Source: CADEED01 sp036274075
GTDB lineage: Bacteria; Pseudomonadota; Gammaproteobacteria; Steroidobacterales; Steroidobacteraceae
Reading direction: 5' to 3'
Length of the DNA stretch: 64,000 nucleotides
Assembly (NCBI GenBank): GCA_036274075.1
Contig: DASUGK010000006.1
Coordinates: forward strand, 1 to 64,000
Shown here: in pieces, positions 55,534-62,835 of the stretch
How positions within the stretch are numbered: the stretch's first letter is position 1
Layout of the letters: every line of letters begins with the position of its first letter
Program-made: the position numbers and the translations under genes
The notes under the pieces: model-generated
Databases searched by the model: none
What the model was told of the DNA's origin: nothing
What the model saw: the letters and a program-made list of their open reading frames with translations, nothing else

Positions 55534-55917
55534 TCAACCTTCGGCGGCGAACAACTGCACCACGGCGGCACCGGCACCCGGGACCGGCAGCGGCAACTCC
55601 AGCTCCTGCTGGCGCGTCATGCGGCAGAACATGCGCACGATCACGGCGGCGTGGCGCTCGGCTTCCTCGACGGACATCTTGCGGATGGTGGCGCGCACCG
55701 CATCTTCACCGCGCATCGGGCGTTCACGCTGGATCTGGCTCGAGAGTTCTATGAATTGCAGCCGCCATTCGTGCGGCACGTCGTCGGCTTCGATATTGGC
55801 GAGGCATTGGCGCCATGCGCCTTCGAGGCGCTCCTTGATCGCGCCGGAGCGGGCGAGGTGAAGCGTGGCAGATTCGAGCCGGTCGTAAACACGCGTCATG
55901 AGGGGTTTCATTAGCAT
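55534..55917 (-). CDS. hypothetical protein
   Basis: A 127-residue protein, mostly helical, with no recognised domain. It contains the core DRLESATLHLARSGAIKERL, an aromatic block EWRLQFIELSSQIQRERPM and VRMFCRMTRQQELELPLP, ending in PVPGAGAAVVQLFAAEG. Its start is unsure: ATG at 55917, 55911 and 55899 are all possible and none has a Shine-Dalgarno. Coding seems genuine from codon bias and clean amino-acid composition. It lies convergent to the TIR-like gene. Confidence 0.6.
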   Translation of the reverse strand: MLMKPLMTRVYDRLESATLHLARSGAIKERLEGAWRQCLANIEADDVPHEWRLQFIELSSQIQRERPMRGEDAVRATIRKMSVEEAERHAAVIVRMFCRMTRQQELELPLPVPGAGAAVVQLFAAEG

Positions 55918-56037
55918 CAGGTGCGGCGCGGCAATTCCCCTTTTGCGCCTGAAACCTGACGTAACGCCTTTAGTTGTTGTTGTAGCGGAGACCCTGATCC
56001 GTCAATGGTGTGCGACGCAAATATAGCGCGACGTCTA

Positions 56038-58098
56038 TCAATTGCAACGGCCAATCCGTGCAGACAGGCGTCGTGAATGGCGCCGGAAGACCAGGGCGCC
56101 TAGCAACATGAGCGTGAAGAGTTCGAAAGACCCGCCTCCACCACCGCCACCCGAGCTGCCGCCGGGAGTCGGGGAGGGCGCGGGGGGAGTGGGAACCGGG
56201 TTGGTCGGGGTGGTCCCCGACGTGATGGGCGGCGCGCAGGCCGCGCTGCCGCCCGACGCCGGCGCCTCGGTCGATACGTCATCGGGCATGACGATGACCT
56301 GTGCGGAATCGGCCCGGCCCAAGTCATCCGTGACCGTAACCTCGAGGATCACGAGGCCCGAAACCGGGGCCTGGACGGTGGCTACGGCGGTGGTTGCGCC
56401 TGAAATCGGTGGGGGATTGCTCGCCGGCGAGACCACCGACCAGGAATAACCCGTCACCGTGCGCCCGCAGGCGGCGGTACTGGCGGAGGCATCGAAGCTG
56501 GCCGGCTGGCCCGGCGACAGGTTGTCCGGCGGCGCGATGGCGGCAATAGGCCTGCCGGCGGCGGTGACGGAGTTGGCGGCATCGACCATGCCGGCGCCAC
56601 AGACCTCCGTGGTGCACAGGCATTGCTCGAGCTGGACGTCCAGGGTGTCCACCGGCTCGTGGCAGGCCTGGAGGTTTGGCGCGTCAGCGACCGTCAACGG
56701 AAACGGGCGGGCACCTTCGCGCAGCCGGTCCAGCATTTCGGCGGTGGAGAGGTTGAAGTTCTCCGCGAGCATCAGGGCCGCGACGCCCGAGACGATGGGC
56801 GCAGAGAAACTGGTGCCCAGGTTGAAGTTGGTCTGGCTCGTATAGATGTTCGCGCCCGGGTTGGTCGTGCCGCTGTTCGAGGTGGTATCGAGTGAAAACA
56901 GGCAGGGCCCGCCGTTGACGTTGACGCAATTGCCACCCGGCGCGGCGATGGCCACCTCCGGGCCCAGGTTGCTGAAACCCACCTTGCTGCCGGCATGGCG
57001 GATGGCCGCGATCGCCGCAACACCGGGGCAGTTGGCCGGTGAAGAGACCACGGTGCCTTCGTTACCGGCCGAAATGACCACCAGCACCTTGTGCTCGGTC
57101 AGCTCCTGGATCACGTCGAGGTAGCTCGGTTCGCAGGGGCTGGTCGCGCCCAGGCTCATGTTGAGGATGCGGGCCGGCGTCGGGTTGTCGGGCACGCCGG
57201 CGACGGGCAGGCCCGCCGCCCAGCGCATTCCCGCGATGATGTCGCTGTCCTTGCCGCCGCACTTGCCGAGCACGCGCACCGGCAGGAGGAAGGAATTCCA
57301 GCTGACGCCGGCCACACCCACGCCGTTGTTGCTCAACGCGCCGATCATTCCTGCGACGCGGGTGCCGTGCCAGCTGCTGTCGGAGGCCAGGCAGCCGAAG
57401 AACGCAGGGTTGTTCTGGTCGCTGATCAGTATCCAGTCGCCGGGATCGGACGGGTTGGCATCGCGGGCCGTGTCGTCATTCGCCTGGTCGATGCCGCTGA
57501 CGAAGTCGTAGCCGGGCAGCAGCTTTCCGCCGCGGTCGCCGCGGCCGAGGTCCGGGTGGTCGTAGAGGATGCCGGTGTCGAGCACGGCGACCACGACACC
57601 ATTGACGCCTTGGCCCTGATCCCAGGCTGCAATGGCATTTATCGCGGAGGGCTGGGTCGCCTGCAGGTACCACTGGCCACCGAACAAGGCGTCGTTGGGA
57701 ATCGTGGCGTGCGGGTAGCGGCGTCGATCCAGCGCGACGTACTCGACCTGCGGGTCGGCGCGCAGCCGCTCGAGATCAGCCTCGGGCGTGCCATTGGCGG
57801 ACACGATGCGGCTGGCCAGCAAGTTCCCGGAGATTTCGCGCCTGAGCTCCACGGCGACCCCGGTGCGCTTGGCCAGCGACGCCGTACGGGCCGAGGGTGT
57901 CGACGACTTGGCCGTGGCCGCGGCAGTCGGCGCCGCTTCACGCCGCAGCTTGACGATGACATCCAGCGACTGGATCGGCGCCGCGGCGTCGACGTGCGCA
58001 TCGTGCCGAACCGGATTGTCTTCGGCCAATGCCACGAGTGGCGCTTGCAACGCGACCAGGGTCATCAGGACGGCCATGCGGCCCGAGAGCATCGACAT
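56038..58098 (-). CDS. secreted S8 subtilisin-like protease with GlyGly-CTERM tail
   Basis: A 686-residue preproprotease from ATG 58098 (AAGGACT upstream). Signal peptide 1-25, propeptide to about 130, catalytic domain about 135-515 with Asp174 (VAVLDTGILYDHPDL), His244 (SSWHGTRVAGM) and Ser430 (LGTSFSAP). A PKD-like domain covers about 517-605, then a Pro/Gly linker. The tail SSGGGGGGG, a hydrophobic span (about 657-671) and FRRHSRR form a GlyGly-CTERM sorting signal, the target of rhombosortase after T2SS export. An in-frame start at 58449 is rejected because its lead overlaps another gene and lacks a signal. Confidence 0.92.
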   Translation of the reverse strand: MSMLSGRMAVLMTLVALQAPLVALAEDNPVRHDAHVDAAAPIQSLDVIVKLRREAAPTAAATAKSSTPSARTASLAKRTGVAVELRREISGNLLASRIVSANGTPEADLERLRADPQVEYVALDRRRYPHATIPNDALFGGQWYLQATQPSAINAIAAWDQGQGVNGVVVAVLDTGILYDHPDLGRGDRGGKLLPGYDFVSGIDQANDDTARDANPSDPGDWILISDQNNPAFFGCLASDSSWHGTRVAGMIGALSNNGVGVAGVSWNSFLLPVRVLGKCGGKDSDIIAGMRWAAGLPVAGVPDNPTPARILNMSLGATSPCEPSYLDVIQELTEHKVLVVISAGNEGTVVSSPANCPGVAAIAAIRHAGSKVGFSNLGPEVAIAAPGGNCVNVNGGPCLFSLDTTSNSGTTNPGANIYTSQTNFNLGTSFSAPIVSGVAALMLAENFNLSTAEMLDRLREGARPFPLTVADAPNLQACHEPVDTLDVQLEQCLCTTEVCGAGMVDAANSVTAAGRPIAAIAPPDNLSPGQPASFDASASTAACGRTVTGYSWSVVSPASNPPPISGATTAVATVQAPVSGLVILEVTVTDDLGRADSAQVIVMPDDVSTEAPASGGSAACAPPITSGTTPTNPVPTPPAPSPTPGGSSGGGGGGGSFELFTLMLLGALVFRRHSRRLSARIGRCN

Positions 58099-58217
58099 AT
58101 GAGTCCTTCGCCAGCGCATGCCACAACGTGGCTCCTGCGATTCTGTGGCGAGCAAGGCCACGGCGGGTTCCCAGTTTGCGGGATCGTTATCTGGCCCGCA
58201 GAATCTCACTGACTTCG

Positions 58218-58233
58218 CATAATGTATATTATG
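58218..58233. promoter_or_regulatory. AT-rich dyad upstream of the S8 protease
   Basis: CATAAT-GTAT-ATTATG: perfect 6-base inverted arms around a 4-base spacer, in a conspicuously AT-rich patch of a GC-rich genome, 120 bases before the protease ATG and beyond the 3' end of the DUF4136 gene. It fits an operator with an overlapping -10 element. The regulator is unknown. Confidence 0.5.
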
Positions 58234-58297
58234 GTAAGTTTCATATTCATTGAGGCGCCATACGCGCTGCCGCTGGCAAACGATTGCTTGCGGCTCT

Positions 58298-58882
58298 CTA
58301 CCGCTGGCCTCCGCCCTGCGCCGGGAATTTCTCGAGCAGATCGGCGACCGCGCTCGAGATGAGCGCCTGGTCCGGCGGTCCACCTTTTCCAAGCTCGCGC
58401 GATACACGTCCGTTCCACATCTCGGCGTTGCGCGCCGGATCGATGGCACGCAGCACCAGCGTGCCTTCGCGGACGTTCTTCGCGTCCGGACTGCTCACGC
58501 CGACGCCCGCGGCGCCGCTGCTGCCGACGCCACCCATGCCGATGCCAATGCGGAACGGGTTCGATTTGAGCTTCTCGGCCGCGGCAGTTTCGTACTGCAG
58601 GACCAGGTCCGGTTTGGCTCCCGCGACGGCCTCCGCGTAACCCTTGCGCTGCAATTCGTTGGTGATGGCGCCGCGGATGTTGCTGTCGAGGATCGAGACA
58701 GGCTGGCCGTCGGCCGGCCCCGGGTCCCAGGCGAAGGTCTTGTAGGCGGTGAAGTCGGCCTGGGGGTTCTGCATCGAATGCACCGGTGGCGGCGCCGACG
58801 TGCAGCCCGCGACCAGGATCAGGACACCCACAACGAGACCCGAGGTTACGGGGAGCGCGTACCGGTATGGGGAATAGTTCAT
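58298..58882 (-). CDS. DUF4136 lipoprotein
   Basis: A 194-residue lipoprotein with lipobox ILVAGC (Cys27) and a DUF4136 domain: FTAYKTFAWDPGPADGQP, NELQRKGYAEAVAGAKPDLVLQYETAA split in the usual way, and the final MWNGRVSRELG. Family function is unknown; the protein is probably attached to the outer membrane. AGGAGTTGCCTT precedes the ATG. It is upstream of and co-directional with the S8 protease, 199 bases apart. Confidence 0.86.
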   Translation of the reverse strand: MNYSPYRYALPVTSGLVVGVLILVAGCTSAPPPVHSMQNPQADFTAYKTFAWDPGPADGQPVSILDSNIRGAITNELQRKGYAEAVAGAKPDLVLQYETAAAEKLKSNPFRIGIGMGGVGSSGAAGVGVSSPDAKNVREGTLVLRAIDPARNAEMWNGRVSRELGKGGPPDQALISSAVADLLEKFPAQGGGQR

Positions 58883-59032
58883 AAGGCAACTCCTTGCCGT
58901 GAACAGGCATCACGAGCGCCGCAGGGAGGCCAGCTTAGGCCCGTTTCTCCGACGATTCGTATAGGACTTCCGGGTCGCCTTTTGGGCGCCCCGCCATGCA
59001 CAATCACACGCTGCTCACACGTGGGAGTTGGC

Positions 59033-60049
59033 ATGAACAAGCGCGCGACACTCGCGGCCTTGCTGTTGGGGGGAATGGTCTTGAATGCACCTGCCGCGGA
59101 ATCGCCGTATGCCACGCTGGAGTCGCTGGACGCGCGTTTCGACGCCTTGATCGCACCCGGCACGAAGATCGAGAAGATCGCCGACGATCTCATGTGGTCC
59201 GAGGGGCCACTCTGGGATGCCAGCCGCAAGACGTTGCTGTTCTCCGACATCCCGCGCAACGTGGTCATGCAATGGCATGCCGACAAGGGTGTGTCCCAGT
59301 TCCTCAAGAACAGCGGCTACACGGGCGCGGCGCCCTTCACCGGCCGGGAACCCGGCTCCAACGGCCTCACCTTCGACCTGCAGGGGCGCCTGGTGCTCTG
59401 CCAGCACGGCGATCGCCGCGTGTCGCGGCGCGAGGCCGACGGCACCATCGTGCCGCTGGCCACGAGCTACGAAGGCAAGAAGCTCAACAGTCCCAACGAC
59501 CTGGTCTTCGACACGCAGGGCAACCTGTACTTCACCGATCCGCCCTATGGACTGCCCGGCACGTTCACGGATCCAACGAAGGAGCTGCCTTTCCAGGGTG
59601 TGTATCGCGTCGGCGCGGACGGCAAGATCACGCTGCTCACCAAGGAGCTCGAGGCACCCAACGGACTGGCGTTCTCGCCGGACTACAAGACGCTCTTCGT
59701 CGCGAATTCCCAGAAGGAAAACCCGATCTGGAAGGCGTTTCCCGTCAACAAGGACGGGACCCTCGGTGCGAGCCGCGAGTTCGCCGACTCGAGCAAGCTC
59801 TACAAGGAAGGCGACGGCGTTCCGGACGGCATGAAGCTCGACGTCGACGGCAACGTGTTCGCCACCGGTCCCGGCGGCGTGCTGGTGTACTCACCCGACG
59901 GCACCCTCCTCGGCCGCATCCTGACGGGCGTGCCCACATCCAATGTCGCCTGGGGAGAGGACGGCTCGACGTTGTTCGTGACGGCCAACCACCGCGTGCT
60001 GCGTCTACGAACCAAGGCGCGCGGCATGCCGCTGCCGGTGGCTAACTAG
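59033..60049 (+). CDS. SMP-30/gluconolactonase family protein
   Basis: A 338-residue secreted protein: signal peptide about 1-23 (ending NAPAA), then a six-bladed beta-propeller of the SMP-30/gluconolactonase type. Typical are DLMWSEGPLWDASRKTLLFSDIP, the metal-site LNSPNDLVFDTQGNLYFTDPPYG, and EAPNGLAFSPDYKTLFVAN with DGMKLDVDGNVFATGPGG. It probably hydrolyses a lactone. The ATG has GGGAGTT before it. The DUF4136 gene is divergent, 150 bases away. Confidence 0.9.
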   Translation: MNKRATLAALLLGGMVLNAPAAESPYATLESLDARFDALIAPGTKIEKIADDLMWSEGPLWDASRKTLLFSDIPRNVVMQWHADKGVSQFLKNSGYTGAAPFTGREPGSNGLTFDLQGRLVLCQHGDRRVSRREADGTIVPLATSYEGKKLNSPNDLVFDTQGNLYFTDPPYGLPGTFTDPTKELPFQGVYRVGADGKITLLTKELEAPNGLAFSPDYKTLFVANSQKENPIWKAFPVNKDGTLGASREFADSSKLYKEGDGVPDGMKLDVDGNVFATGPGGVLVYSPDGTLLGRILTGVPTSNVAWGEDGSTLFVTANHRVLRLRTKARGMPLPVAN

Positions 60050-60060
60050 CCGGCAGATCC

Positions 60061-61017
60061 TCACTCGTCGAAGTTCTGGTCCCAGTAACGCTCCATGCGG
60101 GCTCGCATGGCGGCGTCGGGCATGCGCCCGCGGGCTGCGCCCAGGTTGTCCTCCAGATGCGAGAGCTTGGTCATGCCCGGGATGGCGACGGTCACCGCGG
60201 GATGCGAGATCACGTACTTGAGGAACACCTGGCCCCAGCTGCGCGCGCCGATCTCGGCGGCCCAGTCGGGCAGATCGGTATTGGCCACGCGGCGGAACAG
60301 GCTGCCGTCGCGGCGGCCACCGAACGGAAGGTTGACCAGCACGCCGACTCGCTTGGCCAGCGCCGCCGGCAGCACGGTGTCGGCGGCCGCACGATTGGCC
60401 AGCGAATAGTCCACCTGTACGAAGTCGATGGGCTGCGAGTTGATGATCTCGGTCATCTGCGCGTGCTGGCTGCCACTCGAGGTGGTGATGCCCACGTAGC
60501 GGATCTGGCCTTTCTTCTTGAGCTCGAACAGGTGCGGGAACAACACGTCGACGCCGTTGAGGCTGTGGATCTGCACCAGGTCGAGCACGTCGGTCTTCAG
60601 GCGCCGCTTCGACTCCTCGATCATGGCCACGCCCTGGGCGAGATTGCCGTTGTCGGCCGTCACCTTGGTGGCGATGAATGCCTGCTTGCGATTGCCGATG
60701 TCCGCCAGGAGGTCGCCGATCACTTCTTCCGACTGGCGGTATGCGGGTGCGGTGTCGATCACTGAAGCGCCGGCCGCCGTGAGGCCCGCCAGCACTTCAC
60801 GCCGCGCCTGGCGCTCTTCGGCAGTGGTCGGGCTGTAGTTGTTGGTGCCGACGCCGATCACCGCCAGCCGTTCACCCGTCGATGGCACGGGCTTGGTGGT
60901 GAGCGGTGCCGCCGGTGGCGGCTTCACCTCGTCCTTGGACTTCTCCGCGGCCCACCCCAGCGTGCCGGCTCCGGCCAATGCGATTCCCGCCTTGATGACA
61001 TCTCGACGTCGGGTCAC
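60061..61017 (-). CDS. aldo/keto reductase with Tat signal
   Basis: A 318-residue AKR with twin-arginine start TRRRDVIKAGIALAGAG and a Pro/Lys linker to about residue 45. The AKR part shows the catalytic Asp/Tyr block SVIDTAPAYRQSEEVIG, the Lys in AFIATKVTAD, His in LVQIHSLNG, and the final AIPGMTKLSHLEDNLGAARG. Exported folded with its cofactor. The GTG start overlaps the stop of the double-VOC gene (GTGA), so these two are co-translated. Confidence 0.88.
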   Translation of the reverse strand: MTRRRDVIKAGIALAGAGTLGWAAEKSKDEVKPPPAAPLTTKPVPSTGERLAVIGVGTNNYSPTTAEERQARREVLAGLTAAGASVIDTAPAYRQSEEVIGDLLADIGNRKQAFIATKVTADNGNLAQGVAMIEESKRRLKTDVLDLVQIHSLNGVDVLFPHLFELKKKGQIRYVGITTSSGSQHAQMTEIINSQPIDFVQVDYSLANRAAADTVLPAALAKRVGVLVNLPFGGRRDGSLFRRVANTDLPDWAAEIGARSWGQVFLKYVISHPAVTVAIPGMTKLSHLEDNLGAARGRMPDAAMRARMERYWDQNFDE

Positions 61018-62030
61018 TTCTTCCTCATGCTCGCTTTCGACTTCGTCTTCGGCGCGGATTTGCGCGCGGCCTTGCGGGCCGCCTTCTTCGCCGGCTTCCT
61101 TGTGACCTTCTTCTTCGCGGCAGGTTTCCTCGCCGGCTTCGCCTTGGCCTTTGCCTTGGGCTTCGCCCTGGCTTTGGGCCTGGCCTTCGCCTTGGCCTTG
61201 GGTTTCGGTTTGGCCGCTGCCTTCGGCTTCGGCGCGGCCTCGGCTGCGGCCGCGGACCCAGCCGGCATCGAGTGGATGGCAAACGCCGCTCCGGTCGGAT
61301 CGGCCACGGCCGCGATGCGACCGCCGCCCGGTACCTCCATCGGCGCGATCATTTGTTTCGCGCCGCCTTCCATCGCCAGCGTAAAGCCCTGGTCGGCGCT
61401 CGGCACGTTGGCGTACGGCAGCCAGTTGGGCGGCCCCTGGTAGTCCGCGGGCTTGATGTACATGCCGCCGCGCCGCGCGCCGTTCTGGCCGAAGATCAGG
61501 TACACACCGCTCGGTCCCATGTCCATGCGCTCGATGGCATCCCAGCCGAACAATGCGCTGTAGAACGCGAATGCGGCTTCGTTGTCGGTAGTCGCGAGTT
61601 CATGCCAGGAGAAAGTCCCGAGCGGCGGCGGACCCGGCGGCTCCGGGCGGGCATTCTCGGGATCGAGGATGCCGAAAGGGGCACCCTGCGGATCCTTGAT
61701 GATGGCGTAGCGCCCGGCACCCTGCATGTCGGACGGCGCCTTCAGCACCGACCCACCCGCGCGTACCGCGGCATCCGCCGTTCCGTCGACATCACGCGTG
61801 CCGATGTATTGCACCCAGTGCGCGGGCATGTCGGCAGGCAGGTCCGCGGGAATTTCCATGATGCCCGCGGTCGGGCCGATATCCGCATGGCACACCGTGT
61901 ACGAGGGATCGAGAGGCCAGGCCAGGGTCTTCCACCCCACCAGCTTCGCGTAGAACTTCTTCGCGCCGGCCACGTCTCGCGTCATCAACTCGTGCCAGAC
62001 AAACCGGCCACGCACATCCACAGCTTCCAT
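61014..62030 (-). CDS. double VOC (glyoxalase-like) protein with histone H1-like tail
   Basis: 338 residues from ATG 62030 (GGAG upstream). Two VOC domains: about 7-125 (GRFVWHELMTRDVAGAKKFY) and 137-255 (GTFSWHELATTDNEAAFAFY). Both carry the His of the VOC metal site and PTGAAFAIHSMP-like ends. From residue 258 the sequence becomes an Ala/Lys/Pro tail of about 80 residues with KPKAKAKARPKARAKP-like repeats, like the tails of histone H1-type and AlgP-type proteins. The tail probably binds nucleic acid or another polyanion. Substrate of the VOC part is unknown. Confidence 0.85.
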   Translation of the reverse strand: MEAVDVRGRFVWHELMTRDVAGAKKFYAKLVGWKTLAWPLDPSYTVCHADIGPTAGIMEIPADLPADMPAHWVQYIGTRDVDGTADAAVRAGGSVLKAPSDMQGAGRYAIIKDPQGAPFGILDPENARPEPPGPPPLGTFSWHELATTDNEAAFAFYSALFGWDAIERMDMGPSGVYLIFGQNGARRGGMYIKPADYQGPPNWLPYANVPSADQGFTLAMEGGAKQMIAPMEVPGGGRIAAVADPTGAAFAIHSMPAGSAAAAEAAPKPKAAAKPKPKAKAKARPKARAKPKAKAKAKPARKPAAKKKVTRKPAKKAARKAARKSAPKTKSKASMRKK

Positions 62031-62097
62031 AGGCGGATCTCCGTTGAGTGGGACGAATGGTTTGGCGCCGATGATAGCTGGCGCGTCCGCAAATGGT

Positions 62098-62835
62098 TTA
62101 CGGAGTTGGCGTCGCCTTCGAAGGATTTTCCGGTGGTGGCGTCTTGCGCGGATAGATCCCGATGACTGTGCCGTCCTGCTGGCGCCGCGCGAAGCCGAAT
62201 CCATTGGCCAGCGCCACCGAGCCTTCGCAGAGACTGAGCTCGGGACGCGGCGGGATCTTCACGTCCTCCGTCGGGATGTTGATTTCGATGCGTGTCACCG
62301 GCAGCTCGAGAGCCCCGGCGATGCCGCGCAGGTAGGCTTCAAGTTCTTCTTTGAACTGTGTCGGTAAGCCCACGTCGCTTCGAAGAAAATATGCCGTGAG
62401 ATGACGTGCCAGCGGCGTCGCCTTCTGCATCTCGCGCATGACGATGGCCTGCTCGCTGTCGAGCGTCCAGAACGAGGTCTGGGCGAGGTACTCGCCGACT
62501 TCCGAAGGCACCGAGGGATCATCGCCGCGGATCGGCGGCGTGTCGGCACGCAGGACGCCGTCCGGGCTGAGCGACAACCTGGTCGCGGCCAGGTCGAGCT
62601 CGTAGTTGAGTTTGGCCGGCCAGATGACCATCACCTGCGGATTGATGCCCTTGACCTCGGGGCAGGCCTTGTACCATACCGTCACCTGCCGCTCGTGTTC
62701 GATGATGGCGCGCGTGCGCATCTGCGTGACCAGGACATTGAGGGGACTTTCCTCGGCGTCCTTTTTCATCCACCACGCGTAGCCCAGGGCTCCCACGGCC
62801 AGGGCGATCAGCAATGCGATGACGTTCTTGAGCAC
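62098..62835 (-). CDS. DUF4230-like membrane-anchored protein
   Basis: A 245-residue protein with one N-terminal membrane helix (NVIALLIALAVGALGYAWWM) and a periplasmic domain. The pattern KLNYELDLAATRLSLSPDGV followed by TPPI recalls DUF4230, a family of unknown function; the match is tentative. The GTG start shares one base with the thiolase stop (TAGTG); an ATG further up would lie inside that gene. C terminus is Pro-rich and disordered. Confidence 0.65.
   Translation of the reverse strand: MLKNVIALLIALAVGALGYAWWMKKDAEESPLNVLVTQMRTRAIIEHERQVTVWYKACPEVKGINPQVMVIWPAKLNYELDLAATRLSLSPDGVLRADTPPIRGDDPSVPSEVGEYLAQTSFWTLDSEQAIVMREMQKATPLARHLTAYFLRSDVGLPTQFKEELEAYLRGIAGALELPVTRIEINIPTEDVKIPPRPELSLCEGSVALANGFGFARRQQDGTVIGIYPRKTPPPENPSKATPTP

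Noticed and set aside
58250..59032. N-terminal extension of the SMP-30 gene
   Set aside because: It overlaps the DUF4136 gene on the other strand. The signal peptide and Shine-Dalgarno fix the start at ATG 59033.
61017..61259. Repeat-like stretch as a tandem repeat array or CRISPR
   Set aside because: It encodes the Ala/Lys/Pro tail of the double-VOC protein; units are irregular and in frame.
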